A DNA stretch of 64,000 bases from Cyathus striatus (Eukaryota > Basidiomycota > Agaricomycetes > Agaricales > Nidulariaceae), in NCBI GenBank assembly GCA_025738555.1, contig JAOVFP010000004.1, positions 5,394,001-5,458,000 on the forward strand, read 5' to 3'. The translations under genes and the position numbers were made by a program. Positions within the stretch are counted from its first letter, which is position 1. Each line of letters begins with the position of its first letter. Below are positions 11,374 through 22,874 of this stretch, one piece after another. The notes beneath the pieces were generated by a model. The model was not told the origin of the DNA, searched no databases, and saw only the letters and a list, made by a program, of their open reading frames with translations.

Positions 11374-13009
11374 TGGACTTACTAAAGGCATCGATCTCAT
11401 CATTTGAGTTATGTTCAATGACTCTCCGCTTGACTAGTGTACTTGTACAATATATTAAAATATGCACACCTTTTTATTTTAGATTCGAGAGTTGAGTGTA
11501 GTGGACACTGGAGTTGAGGTTATCGTTCGGGATGTGGTTGTTATGCATTTAACGAGGACCTTTATTATTGGTAGATTGTTGGTATCAGCGCACTGGAATG
11601 CGTAGGAATCTGAAGAGTATACGTATTTATTTATTTTTGGTATTTTCAGTTCTATTGAGGTAGATGGTGTGAAAGTTTGAGGTCAGAACTATGATATGAG
11701 ATTCATGCCATCGTTAATTTGGTCGAGCTCGGAGATGTCTGTCATGGTTTGCGAAGCATATAGATACAGGTAGGCTCGGGTGTAACTTGGGTAATTAATT
11801 AAAAGATGCTTGGTGGTTATAAGAAGGAAGGTATTCGAAGTGTTCAATATGTACCTCTTCTGTGGTCCATTATATAAAAGTGACGGCACTGGTGGATACT
11901 GGATATCTGAATGACAGTGATGTGATATGTATATGAGATATGATGAGACAGTGTGTAGATGTATAACAAACACTTACACCTGTTCTACTTCCCGCTTCCA
12001 TTAATTCCCCCTCCTCACCTCACCTCTCCAGTATATCCTCTCTAAGTACAAGAATGCTTACCTCACCTCACCCAAAGCTGACGGATATAACTTTGACGAG
12101 ATGGTGCGTCAATTAAATAATGGAAGTAATATGATATATCAAGGGACGTCGGAGATATCGTTGTCCAAGAGCCTCTTTATCGCCGGAGGACATCGGGAAC
12201 GTCGGTGACTCGATGGACAATGGATTATGGAATACAATGCGCGGGTGCGATTGTTTATTTTGTATTTTGAAAACATCCGAGGGGGGGGGGGGTATAAACA
12301 AGTAAAGTGAAGTGAAAGTAAAAGAGAAAGAAAGCTGGAAATAGAACTGAACTGGGTAACAAAGAACAATGTATGAACGTACTGTAGCATAAAGGGAACG
12401 TTTATCGTAGTTAGATTTAGAACAGTGTTTCTAGGTAGTCGCTGATGTACATCGATGTCGATGTCGACAGTTGATGGGCGTCAACTGAGGTACGTGATAC
12501 GATCGTTGTGTGATTGAGGTAATAGATAGCAGTACGCAGTGGGCGTATCTCCTCTCCTCCCTCCCCGCCCCGCTCCTCCCTCTCCTCTTCCTCAACACTC
12601 TCCCCCCCTCCTCGTCGTCGTCACCATCGTCTTACAGTTACAGGGGCCAAAACAACGGGCGTTGCCAAGCACTTGATCACCCGACCCAACGAAACAAGTT
12701 ACCGAGCGGAGTCCCAAATCAACAGATGTGATTGGATCATGTTATGGGGTGGGAATAAGAATTTCTTTGATATTGATGGGGGTAAGCTAAAACGAGTAAC
12801 TCGGTTCGGTAGGTTGGATTCTTCTTTCCCTTCCTTTCCATCCCCTCGTTCAATTTCGCCTCCCTTCCCTCTCTCCCTTCCTTTCCTCTCCCTCCTACCT
12901 CGTATCCTCGACAGAGGCGAGAACAAGAATTCATTCCACTCATTTGTACAAGTCCTTCTTTTTTTACGATTCTCAAGTGTATTCCCAAAGCAAGAAAGAA
13001 AAGAGAAAA
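11374..13009. other. Intergenic, no gene supported
   Basis: Contains a run of 12 G near 12280 and CT-rich tracts at 12540-12630 and 12820-12900. The CT-rich stretch directly before 13010 is the likely promoter and 5' leader of the membrane protein gene. A missing first exon with a signal peptide could also lie here, but I could not place one. Confidence 0.45.
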
Positions 13010-15199
13010 ATGGGTTCGACAAAGTTCCGCGTAACACACGCTCATCCAGCTACACACGCCCGCAACCGCGCCCGAGCATCCAGCACAGTCCAAACTTCTG
13101 ATGGTGTGTCCCCCCCCTCCTCCTAGGGTACTAACTAACAGGCAATAGACTGCCGCACGGGAAAAACCAAATTCATAACTTCCCCCACCCTAGGCTCCAG
13201 CATCCCCGTCTCCTCCCCTTTAAAGGTAACATGGGATTCCTCCTGTCTCCCCTCCACAACCGCAGTCAAAATCCTACTCTACGCACCCGGTACCGATGCG
13301 TACTTGTCCCACTACTGGGATGGTCTGGACATCAAGAGGGGGGAATACGATATCACAATCGATCCTTCGTGGTATAATAATACCGCAAGTCAGCAATTGC
13401 AGATTAGCGTTGTCCCCTCCGACCTAGCGTTTGCCGCGTTATTGGATTTACCAGCTGGACCAGTTATAACAGCCACCTACAACGGAACCACCAGCACCTC
13501 CTCCAGCACCACCTCTGCACCTTCATCTACCCAATCAGCAGGCGCAGCAACATTCGTAAACGACTTTGCAGCAAAAGCAATAAGCGCAGGCAAAATCGCC
13601 GCAGCCGTCTTATTACCTATAATCTTCCTCTCCCTCCTCATCGCAACCATAGTCAAATTCAAACGCAAGCGCTCAAAGGAAAAGAGAAAAGAATGGAGTG
13701 AGAAAGTCGATAGGAGGATGAGTACCATTTCGGCGGATTGGAAGAGTGTGACGCCCAGTGGGGCCAAGGAGGCTATTAGGAATAGTATGGCTGCGGGCAC
13801 TATTAGGGGGAGTGTTTATAGTGCGAGTGTGTATTCTGGGGAAGGGGAGAATCAGGCTGGGGTGGGTGTGAGAGGAGGGGGAGCGACGACGGGAGTAGGA
13901 CTCCGCAATCCTCTACCCCGCCCATCAGGCGAATCCCGCGTCTCATTCGCCGACTCTGTGCCCCGTCAATCTCGCGTCAGCTTCGCAGACGCCCCCCGTC
14001 CCTCAATGGAACGCAAATCAAGAGCCTTCCATGTAGGACACGTCCCTCCTGTCCCTGCTCTTCCCAATATTACCACCGACGTGGAAAGTAGGGAGGGGGA
14101 GGGGGAAATGAGTCCGAGACAGGCGGTGGGTGCGATGTCGCTTACGCCTGAGGATATTCGGGCTAGGATTGCTAGGAATGCTGCGAAGCGGGAAGAGGAT
14201 GCGGGGAGGAAGGATGGGGATGGGAACGGGGGGATGGAGGGTGATGAGGTGTTGGCTGCTTTGAGCTGTAAGTACTTTTTCGTTTTAGCGATTGAGTTTG
14301 TGTTGCAGTTCGAGTTTTTCGAGTGTTGGCCTCTTTGGTTGTTGTGTGCTGTGGTTCGAGAGGCAGGGAGAGGATGATTGGTTTCTCCACTTACTCCTAC
14401 CCCTGTTTCTTCCGTGCGTGGCTACTCCCCGGAGTGCGATTTGGTGCAAGGAGGGGGGAGGGTACTTGTCGATGTACCCTCGTCGTGGGTGATTCTATGC
14501 GTCCACGTTTCGTTTGGAAAGCTGGATTGGCTGTTTATGCTTTTTGTGCTTTTTGTGTTAGCGGTTGAGTTTTGCTGCGGCTGCGGTTGTTTGGGAAAGG
14601 CTACGCTTCGCAAGTCTGGTTGCACCCTCCCCCTTCTTTCTCTTTCTCCTTCCCCACATCCCCTACTACAAACACATACTAACCCCCTTCCCCCAACAGT
14701 AATGCGCACAGGAGGAGCAACAGCAAGCACCGACGACCTCCTACTTACCCCCTCCCCTGCCTCTATACCAATGCCCTCACCAGTATACACACCGAGCTCA
14801 ACAATCGCACACGCTCCAACTTCAGCGTATACAACTCCCACATCACCTGTTATGGGAAGCATCCCTATGCCATTGAATCCAATGCCGCAGGCGATGTCGC
14901 CGGACGATATGCTCCGCGCGTACGCGGAGAGGAGGAGGTTGATGGGTGCTGTTAGTCCCCCTCCTACCTTGGGTAGGAAAGGGATTAGTTATCCGATGCC
15001 TGTTGCCGGTGTGACGAGTGGGAGACCGATGATTTTTGCAGCGCAGGGTCAGGGGCAGGTGGGCGAGTGGGGTCAGTTGGAGCGGGAGGAGGGGAAGGAC
15101 CATGGGAAGAATGAGAGCGTGGATGTTGGGAGGTATGGTGGGGCCAAGTATGTTGTTGGGGATGATGAGGATGCGTATGCTTATGGGGGGACTGCGTAG
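13010..15199 (+). CDS. Single-pass membrane protein with Ser/Thr-rich stalk and long cytoplasmic tail
   Basis: Three exons (13010-13103, 13149-14267, 14700-15199) close in phase and give about 570 aa. An ectodomain-like part (SPLKVTWDSSCLP...ILLYAPGTDAYLSHYWDGL) resembles Kre9/Knh1-type Ser-Thr-rich wall-associated domains. A Ser/Thr stalk follows (about residues 145-165), then one hydrophobic segment near residues 178-202 (GKIAAAVLLPIIFLSLLIATIV) and a strongly basic stop-transfer stretch (KFKRKRSKEKRK). The roughly 365-residue tail is low complexity, with two SRVSFAD repeats and Pro/Met-rich stretches. This architecture is common for basidiomycete plasma-membrane proteins of unknown role. 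No signal peptide is visible with the chosen start, so the first exon may be wrong. The second intron (432 bp) is unusually long for this window and is open in the coding frame for most of its length. Confidence 0.65.
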
Positions 15200-15916
15200 T
15201 CCTCTTGTGATGATGGTTTTTTGGATACCCTGCGTTTGCTCTTCGTCTCTAGATGTGTCCCCTTCCTTGATACGTGTGCTACCACCCACTTTCCTTCAAC
15301 TCCTATGATCCCCTCTGTAATACCTCTTCCCTTCCCTTCTCTGACTTGAATCTCACTTCAACAACGTGTGTTAATACCCCCCCCCCTTCTTCATTCCTCT
15401 TCTCTTATGCTTTGCTTTGTGTTCACACAACTGGATTGTCCCCCTGGTGTCCTGCTGAACGGGACCTTGCTTGCCCCCCTTCTCTTATTACCTCGTATTT
15501 CAGACATACGTCTACAATTACCACATTCCACGCTTTTTATATTCGGCCTTCGTAGCGAGGTTGATATCCTTTTTATAAGTTTTAATTTATGATTTTTTTT
15601 ACTTGTTGACGCGTTTATTCGTACGGTAGTGTATAACTACGATTGTGTATGGATTATACCCTTCTCATTTTTATTGATTGTTGATGATGATTTGAATGGA
15701 AAGACGCTCGGCTATTACACTACGGGTATTATGCGACTGACTTTTATTAACCTGCCGATCCCACAGTGTCGTAATATAATTAGCTGGAAAGAACATTGTT
15801 GGGCTGATTGCTGATTAGAACGCAGTTAATGCAACTGTGATGGACATACATTAATAGCTGACTTCAAGATATATATACAGCAAAATCATCAATGATAGCA
15901 CAACACAACCCACCCA
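15200..15916. other. Intergenic between membrane protein and monooxygenase 1
   Basis: A CT-rich 3' flank (15200-15550) is followed by AT-rich sequence leading to the promoter of the monooxygenase at 15917. No gene is supported. Confidence 0.5.
15870..15877 (+). promoter_or_regulatory. Probable TATA box of monooxygenase 1
   Basis: TATATATA lies 40 bp upstream of the start codon at 15917. The spacing and placement suit a core promoter. Confidence 0.5.
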
Positions 15917-17604
15917 ATGTCCAACAAGCCAATTCGAGTAGCCATCGTGTACGTCCCCCCTCTCCTCCCTCCCTCTCCTTTAGCTAACTCAGCATCAGAG
16001 GTGCAGGAATAGCAGGCCTCGCACTCGCCCTGTCCCTCTCCCGCCTCGTCCCGGAGCTTACAGTGGACATATACGAACAGGCAGGAGAGATTAAAGAGAT
16101 TGGGGCGGGGATTGTGTTTTGGCCTCGTACGTGGGAGATTTTGAAGGTCCTTGGTGTAGATAGGGCTCTTGAGGAACATTTGCCTAAGGATCGGATACAG
16201 AAGGGTGGGTATGAGAAGAGTGAGTTTTTTGCAGTTGTGTGATAAAGAAGGTGATTGATAAGGTTTGTAGCGCTTGTTTGGAGAATTATGAAGAGCGACG
16301 AGGGAGTTGGGAGGGATATTTTCGAGTTGTATCATATGGGTTGGTTTGTTTATATTTCAGGGTTGGAGATGTATCTGACTCTGGTTTAGGTGGGCCGAAC
16401 CTTTTTCATAGAGCCGCTGCGCAGAAAACGCTTCTCAATGCTCTTCCTCCAAATGTCCAAATCCACCTGGCGCATCGATTACTGTCCTACCATGAATCAA
16501 ACGATAGCGTACAGCTGAACTTTGATAACCAGCCTTCCAAGACATGTGAGCTTTTAGTCGCTGCGGACGGGATCAAGTCGAGTATAAGGAAAAAGTTTAT
16601 TGAGAAGAGGTTCCCGGAGGATAGGGGGTCGATAGATCCCGTTTGGGGAGGGACAATCGCATATCGAAGCTTGATTAGAACCGAGAGGATTAGGGAGAGG
16701 TTTCCCGACCATCCGTCCCTTTCAAAGTCTATTGTGGTATGTCTTGTTATTGCAATTGAACGTTTTTCTGAATAGCTCTTTTAGTACATTGGGAAAGGAA
16801 AAGTATGTTTTGGTTTACCACTGCGATTGTATCTAACGTTCTGCAGAGTACGATCACCTATCCAATTATGCAAGGAAAGTTGATCAACGTCGTAATGCTC
16901 GTCAACGACTTCTCGAAGGAAGGCACGCGGTATGATGGGCCTACGACTAAGCCTGCTGATATAGCGTATGTTAGGAATCAGTTTGAAGGATGGTCGGAAG
17001 AGTTTTTGTCTTTGCTTGATGTATGTTTTCATTTACCTTATGTTTAATGGCGTTGATGAGTTTGCAGAGTATAGAAACTTGCTCTGCGTGGGCGATTCAG
17101 TATCTTACTGGACTTAAGAGTTATGCGGTGGGAAGGGTGCTTCTTATGGGCGATGCGGTATGTTTCGTGCAGTCTGTTTGGGTTTGGTGTTAATGTGGTT
17201 ATAGGCCCATGCGATGCCTCCAACGTTAGGATCTGGAGCAGGACAAGCGGTCGAGGTAACTAAACTTTGATTACATTAAAAACTCATCTAACAACATCTA
17301 GGATGCTTACATCTTGTCGCTCCTCCTCGCAAAAGCCCTTAAAGACAATGTACCCATGCCTCGTGTTACAGAAGCATACACCAAAGTCCGTCAGCCACTG
17401 GCAAACTTGGTTCTGCAACGGTCACATGATATGGGTAAAATGGCAACTTTCAGCTCTCCCGAACTCGAAAGTTTCAATGACGAGAATGAAGAAACGAGGG
17501 AGGTGTTGTTGAAGAAGTATGTAGAAGAATTCGAGAGCATGTTTGATTGGTGGAAGGAATATCCCGTTGAGAAGGAGGTGGAGAAGGCATTGGGGATGTT
17601 ATGA
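15917..17604 (+). CDS. FAD-dependent monooxygenase 1 (salicylate hydroxylase-like)
   Basis: Predicted class A flavoprotein hydroxylase that would use NAD(P)H and O2 to hydroxylate an aromatic or similar substrate. Nine exons join in phase: 15917-15948, 15999-16219, 16271-16339, 16390-16736, 16785-16802, 16847-17020, 17068-17157, 17205-17255, 17302-17604, giving 434 aa, normal for the family. The FAD-binding GAGIAG is at residues 12-17, the DG motif (LLVAADGIKSSIRK) at about 167, and the GD motif (GRVLLMGDAAHAMPP) at about 315. No membrane segment follows the Rossmann fold, so a cytosolic enzyme is likely. An 18-nt exon encodes YIGKGK. A near-identical gene follows 165 bp downstream in the same direction, so the pair arose by tandem duplication. 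The substrate is unknown. All family motifs are intact and this copy appears functional. Confidence 0.88.
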
Positions 17605-17768
17605 TTGGTAGTCTCAGATTACGCGAAAGGTTTAGGGCCGTCGGATCGGTAATATAACGATCCTTGTATGTAGTAAGGATTGAGTCAAGTAGTATCGACG
17701 TTCGGGTGTCGCGGTAGCACGTAACACTATATTAAGTGCTGCAGCACACCCAATAACCACACCGGTCC

Positions 17769-19458
17769 ATGACCACCAAAACCAACCAACGCGTTGCGGT
17801 CGTGTACGCCTAACCCTTCCCTCTTCATTGTGTAATCTAACCAACTCCGTAGAGGAGCAGGAATAGCAGGCCTCGCATTTGCGCTCGCCCTCTCCCGTCT
17901 AGTCCCTGACGTCGAAATAGACATATATGAACAAGCGCAAGAAATAAAAGAAATTGGAGCCGGGTTAGACTTCTGGCCACGCACATGGGAGATCTTGAAG
18001 AGTCTTGGTGTGGATGAGGCGCTTGCGGAGCATTTGCCAAATGATAAGAAACCTAGTTATGACAAGAGTGAGTATATCAATTTGAGAAGGAATGAGGAAT
18101 TGACGGAGTGTTATAGCGCTTGTTTGGAGAATTATGAAGAGTGATGAGGGAGCGGGGAAGGATATTTTCGAGTTCTATCATACGGGTAGGCTATTTTCTT
18201 TAATGAGAAGAGGCTAATAATGATTGTCATTTTAGGTGGAATAAATCTTTTCCACCGCGCAGCAGCTCAAAAAACACTGCTCGACTCTCTTCCTCCCAAA
18301 GTTCATGTGCACCTCTCGCACCGCTTAGTTTCCTACGCCGAAAAAGACAAAGTCGTACTTTTAAACTTCGATGAGCAGCCCTCGAAGATATGTGAGCTAC
18401 TTGTAGCGGCAGACGGGATCAATTCCAATATAAGGAAATAATTCATCGGAAAGAGGTACCCAGAACAAATGGGAAGCGTTGAGCCAGTTTGGGAAGGGAC
18501 GGTTGCTTATCGCAGCTTAATTAGTACAGAGAGAATTCGGGAGAAGCATCCGGGTCATCCATCGCTTTCAAAGTCTATAATCGTGCGTATTCAATATTCT
18601 TCCTTTTATTATTTCTAAAATATGGCTTAGTACTCGGGGAAAGGAAAAGTACGGTATAAACGCTGAATGAAATATCTGTCGCTAACTTTATATAGAGTGC
18701 AATTACCTATCCCATCATGCATGGTAAACTTATGAACGTTGTGGTGTTCGTCACAGATTACGGAAAGAATGGCACTCGTTTTGATGGGCCAACTGCTAAA
18801 CCTGCTGATAAGGAGCATATTTTGAGTCTGTTTAAGGGGTGGTCCGAGAAATTCTTGGAGTTGCTTCGAGTTCGTTTTCATTTCACGTCGTTAGATATGG
18901 TGCTGATGGAAATTAGAGTATAGAAAGTTGTTCTGCATGGGCGATACAGTACCTTACCGGACTCGAGAGTTTCGCTGCGGGAAGGGTCATTCTAATGGGA
19001 GATGCGGTATGTTTCACTAAAAAGATTGTGCGAAATCTAATTTTTTTTGTAGGCTTATGCAATACCGCCAACGTTGGCGTCAGGAGCAGGACAAGCTGTC
19101 GAGGTAATTGGCGTTAATGATGTCTTAAGGGCGTATCTAAAAGATATAAACATAGGACGCATACATTCTCGCGCACCTCCTACCCAAATCCATACGAGAC
19201 AACATACCTATCGACCGTGTTACAGAAGCGTACACGAAAGTACGCCAGCCATTGGCAAATTTAGTTCTTAAGCGGTCTTACGATATAGGTCGATTGGGAG
19301 CATTCAATGTTCCTGAATTCGAAGGTTTTAACGAAGCGGATGAAAAAATGAAGGAAGTGCTGTTGAAAAGGTATGAAAAAGAATTTGAAGGCATGTTTGA
19401 TTGGTGGGAGGAGTACCCCGTTGAGAAAGAGCTTGAGAAGGCGTTGGGTTTATTATGA
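17769..19458 (+). pseudogene. FAD-dependent monooxygenase 2, nonsense-truncated
   Basis: Tandem copy of monooxygenase 1 with the same nine-exon structure: 17769-17803, 17853-18067, 18117-18185, 18236-18582, 18631-18648, 18696-18869, 18917-19006, 19053-19103, 19156-19458. Full length would be 433 aa. A TAA at 18439-18441 falls where its neighbour reads RKKF, just after the DG motif, and would end translation after about 174 residues, losing the GD motif and substrate domain. Every splice site and frame after the stop is still intact, so the lesion is recent, or it is an allelic or sequencing variant. Outside the stop, the GD region reads GDAYAIPPTLASGAGQ, with Tyr where the paralogues have His. 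TATATTAAG at about 17727 may be its TATA box. The GAGIAG and DG motifs remain. Confidence 0.82.
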
Positions 19459-19625
19459 TCGGGACTTTCCGTCTATTACGGTCCCTTAAACAATGTGCTT
19501 GTCCGAATTATGGAACTATAGCACCTGAAGTTATGTAATTGCATCGAATAAAAATGTCTGACGATTCTTATGCTAGGAGTGTGAAGAATTTATGTGATAA
19601 TCAGTCGATTTTATAGTCCAGCTCT

Positions 19626-19943
19626 TTAAGCTTGCACATCGAGCCAGTCCCATCCTTCAACCTGTGCTCGAAACTCCTTATCCCATGCTTGATCTTCAGT
19701 GTTTATATAGATGTAAGCCGACTCTATGGTGTGAAGTGCATTCACAACTTCCATTCCGTTGTCCTGAAAGTAGCGCAGAGCCTTGCGGAAGGGATCGAGG
19801 TGTTGTTTTCCAGGGACAGACAGATTGATGCGAGTTGTTTCTGTGCGACCGGTGTTATACACGAAGAAAGTGCCCATCGGCTCTTCTACGAGGCTTGCGT
19901 GTTCTTCCTGATGATGTTCGGGCTGCTGCACTTGGGTTGACAT
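19626..19943 (-). CDS. Small protein A1 (105 aa), member of a paired novel family
   Basis: Uncharacterised. The start is ATG at 19943. A 60 bp GT-AG intron (19954-20013 on the minus strand) ends 10 bases before it, so the intron is in the 5' leader. The protein is acidic, has no signal peptide or membrane segment and no cysteine, so it is probably intracellular. Its core reads FFVYNTGRTETTRINL..., L.PFRKALRYFQDNGMEV, then AYIYINTEDQAWDKEF and a C-terminal WDW. The same skeleton (F-V-Tyr/Trp-N, a central L..F..AL.Y/W helix, TxES/IxTxDxxWD) occurs in the gene upstream (B1), so A and B are distant paralogues. A second A/B pair lies at 40-41 kb in the same order and orientation. I recognise no known family. 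Confidence 0.65.
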   Translation of the reverse strand: MSTQVQQPEHHQEEHASLVEEPMGTFFVYNTGRTETTRINLSVPGKQHLDPFRKALRYFQDNGMEVVNALHTIESAYIYINTEDQAWDKEFRAQVEGWDWLDVQA

Positions 19944-20526
19944 GATGAAGATACTGTTAGACACAACTACTTGGTAAGTCATATCGCCGTTTGGCCTTTC
20001 GAGTATTACTTACAGATAAATGACTGCAGGAAGGATACTAGCAGGGGACGTTCTTGCTGTAGAAGAAAACAAGGAGGAGGCAGTATGTGATGGATAGAAG
20101 TACGGTTGATTACTTAGTTCAGTTTACACATGTAAGTATAGCTTTTGCATCAACGTGACACAATAAATGATGAGCTTTTGTTAACCAGTCTAGGCTATTG
20201 TAAGCATGATCAATCACCTGTGCAATTGTCCATCAAGTCGGTGAAATGATGAGTACTCAAACAAGGGCGAAATGATACAATAGTGATACAATGCAAGAGC
20301 ACTGGGCGCTGAATCTTTGAAGCTTGAAGATCCCTTGTGCCTCGGCATTGTCGATTCCCCGCACGTCTTGAAATCAACTACATAGACGAGCGCTTATTCA
20401 ACAACAGGAACAAGGGTATTGCGAGCGAAGTTCGCATTGTCTACTTCATGTTGAAGTGCTTCAAGGGTTATTCAATATACGTTCTCCAAGCTACATAGCA
20501 AACTATAAACGGAGTAGCTAAGTCAT

Positions 20527-20772
20527 TTAACATGGTACGTTGTCCCACTCATTGTCATCCGTATGAATGAAGATATTCGTAGACTCCGGAGTGTAAGTGG
20601 CTTGGGTGATGATGATTCCGCGCTTCACGAGCCAGTCAAGAGCGATCAAAAAAGAATCAAGCTGTGGGCGGTCCTGCACCCCAGTGGCAATCTGAGACAC
20701 GCGTGTCTTGCGGGATAGATTCCACACGAAGAGCTGGTTGTCATAGTAGGTGACTTCGGTTTCTTCTGTCAT
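20527..20772 (-). CDS. Small protein B1 (81 aa), partner of A1
   Basis: Uncharacterised. ATG at 20772 follows a 58 bp leader intron (20780-20837), the same architecture as A1, which lies about 580 bp downstream on the same strand. The core reads LFVWNLSRKTRVSQI, LDSFLIALDWLVKRG and TYTPESTNIFIHTDDNEWDNVP, which aligns along its length with A1 and very closely with B2 at 41 kb. No signal peptide or transmembrane segment is seen. Two beta strands, a helix and a terminal beta strand are suggested by the hydrophobic pattern. The shared skeleton with A1 suggests a possible heteromeric complex, but that is only an inference. Confidence 0.65.
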   Translation of the reverse strand: MTEETEVTYYDNQLFVWNLSRKTRVSQIATGVQDRPQLDSFLIALDWLVKRGIIITQATYTPESTNIFIHTDDNEWDNVPC

Positions 20773-20837
20773 AGTGTATCTAAGTCGGGCTTCATAATTA
20801 TGACTTGAAATGCAGTGAATGGGAAACAGTCACTTAC

Positions 20838-21553
20838 AGGAGTCGAATGGATGCTATGAATGAGGTGTATGTTGTAGCGTTTTCAGGAGTTAGGAAACAG
20901 CTGTTATGGCTCCAGAAGAAATGTGTGTTGTCGTGTTTACAGCAGTTGTGTTTGATGGATTGAATACCAGTGCAAAACATACACAAGTACTGCTAGTCGG
21001 AGCCACCTTAAAGGAAATCGGGGAATCAGAGACCGGTTTGGCCCTATCATTGTGATGTCCTAAATAGATAGCGGTCTGCGCTGCTGCATCCTTCGGCCAG
21101 AGTGACGCCCTTCGCCCTTTCCAAAACATAACTTGCAACAACTGCTATGAACAAAAAAAAAAAAGGTACAATCCGGGATCGGTGGAGCTGTCACATTTCT
21201 GCCACTGATTGAAGATAAAACAAGATGCTGAGCTTCTAGGACGGCGCTCAGCATACTATTACAACCGGTGCGGCCAAATGTAGAACGGCCTGAAGGTATT
21301 TAAGCCAGACTGACTACGCCTTTCTTCTTCAGAGCTAGGACTTTCTTACTATCGCAAGTACTATTCTAACGTTTCAATTTTCAAGACCACTAACCACTAT
21401 TGTTATACAGTGCTGGACGGACAGTAAACCTCACTGCAAATAATTCATTCATTCAAGGCAATTCCACTATACTTACCTACGACGACACTGTATGTTATTC
21501 ACTATGTTGGAGGTATGATCTCAACGATTAATCATAATCCATCCACAGCAATC
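20838..21553. other. Divergent promoter region between B1 and secreted protein 1
   Basis: Contains an A-tract at about 21151 and TATTTAAG at about 21296-21303, a possible TATA box for the plus-strand secreted protein, with a leader that may itself be spliced (TTATACAG at about 21410). No other gene is seen. Confidence 0.4.
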
Positions 21554-21871
21554 ATGAAGCTCACTTTTTACATATTAACAAGCATTCTATTCAGTATAAC
21601 CGCACTGAGCCATCCAATTTATGACTCCAATGATTCTGGTGCTGTTCTGGCGCGTAGCTCTAGTGGTGGATCTACTCCAGAACCTAACCCCTGTGGACTC
21701 ACAAGTATTAGCGCTACCCAGCGCTGTGACGCCAATGCCTGCTCGGCCCCTATCACGGGAAACCCTCGCGGCTTTTGTTCGTTGTCGGCCTCAAACCGAT
21801 GTGTCATGAACAACATGAGGGGATCTGGTTCTCGTATTGCTTGTCATAACTGTAAATGTATTAAATATTAG
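21554..21871 (+). CDS. Small secreted eight-cysteine protein 1 (105 aa)
   Basis: A hydrophobic signal peptide (MKLTFYILTSILFSITALSHP) is followed by a short Ser/Gly-rich linker and an eight-cysteine domain. The spacing is C-x10-C-x4-C-x11-C-x7-C-x13-C-x2-C-x1-C, ending CKCIKY. An even cysteine number after a signal peptide suggests a disulphide-rich extracellular protein, of the kind seen among fungal small secreted proteins and putative effectors. No named fold is recognised and defensin-like function is not shown. The start at 21554 is preferred over an in-frame ATG at 21515, because it gives a proper signal peptide and matches the other two copies. From the linker to beyond the stop codon the DNA is almost identical to copy 2, while the N-terminus is not. 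Confidence 0.75.
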   Translation: MKLTFYILTSILFSITALSHPIYDSNDSGAVLARSSSGGSTPEPNPCGLTSISATQRCDANACSAPITGNPRGFCSLSASNRCVMNNMRGSGSRIACHNCKCIKY

Positions 21872-22604
21872 CTGTAGTGTACGAAAGTTTCAATGGTAAT
21901 TCTTTGATTATGATATGTTATTAGCCATCGGTACATCTGTACTGCATTCTTCCATTTCTCTGCTTGATAATTTCAAAGCAATTCTGTTTAGACAAAATTG
22001 AGAATTCGTGTTTCCACGGATAGTCGGAATAATACTTTTCTGAAACAACATATTTTAAGATTTGAGGCTACTAACTAGCACTAGTTGGATTGATGGACAG
22101 TAAATACAGTCCATCTCTTTTTACAGCGTTAGTGTTACTTAGATCGAAATAGTAGTAGCCCATTTTCTCCTCCACAACTCTAGGAATGTCTTGATCACGG
22201 ATAGGTAATAACGGCACGATCCTTCGATATCAGAAGGCTAACCATATACCGTGATTTAATGCCATGCATGCAGTGCGGAACGAATGGTAAAGTATGCCTC
22301 AAGTATTTTATTATCCAATATCTTAGTCTACTTATTATTCCATTCTATCGCCCTTAGTCTCTACATTCACTGTCTCCGTAAACTATAGCATCACTTCTAG
22401 CTTCTGATACCTATAATTAGCCATTATCGTCATCGCAAATATTCGTAACCCATCGAGAGTATCTGACAGTGTCGACGTACTTAAGGATAGTTGCGTAGAA
22501 CTTGTTTCCACAGCGAATCTATTTGTTTAACTGGTATGGTATTCACCACTCTTACTTTATTGTTTACTCAACTATACTTTTTAAACAGTAGTTCTACAGC
22601 AAAT

Positions 22605-22874
22605 ATGAAACTCAACTACTTGTTTGTCAGTGTTCTGTGCAGTATGACTGCACTATGCCATCCGATCTCCGACTCAAAAGCCGACGTCAATGCTTGTGGA
22701 CTCACAAATTTAAGCGCTACCCAGCGCTGTGACGCCAATGCCTGCTCGGCCCCTATCACGGGAAACCCTCGCGGCTTTTGTTCATTGTCGGCCTCAAACC
22801 GGTGTGTCATGAACAACATGAGGGGATCTGGTTCTCGTATTGCTTGTCATAACTGCAAATGTATTAAATATTAG
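22605..22874 (+). CDS. Small secreted eight-cysteine protein 2 (89 aa)
   Basis: Signal peptide MKLNYLFVSVLCSMTALCHP, a very short linker, then the same eight-cysteine domain as copy 1 with identical residues from SATQRC to the C-terminal CKCIKY. Upstream sequence and signal peptide match copy 3 at 27.6 kb instead, so this gene is a mosaic of the other two. The likely role is extracellular, possibly in interaction or antagonism; unproven. An upstream in-frame ATG (22491) would destroy the signal peptide and is not chosen. Confidence 0.75.
   Translation: MKLNYLFVSVLCSMTALCHPISDSKADVNACGLTNLSATQRCDANACSAPITGNPRGFCSLSASNRCVMNNMRGSGSRIACHNCKCIKY

Noticed and set aside
12673..13101. 142-aa frame before the membrane protein, considered as its first exon
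   Set aside because: It is in a different phase from the accepted splice into exon 2, and its content is a CT-rich low-complexity translation without a signal peptide.
14422..15289. Long minus-strand frames opposite the membrane protein gene
   Set aside because: Shadow frames of a GC-biased low-complexity coding region on the plus strand.
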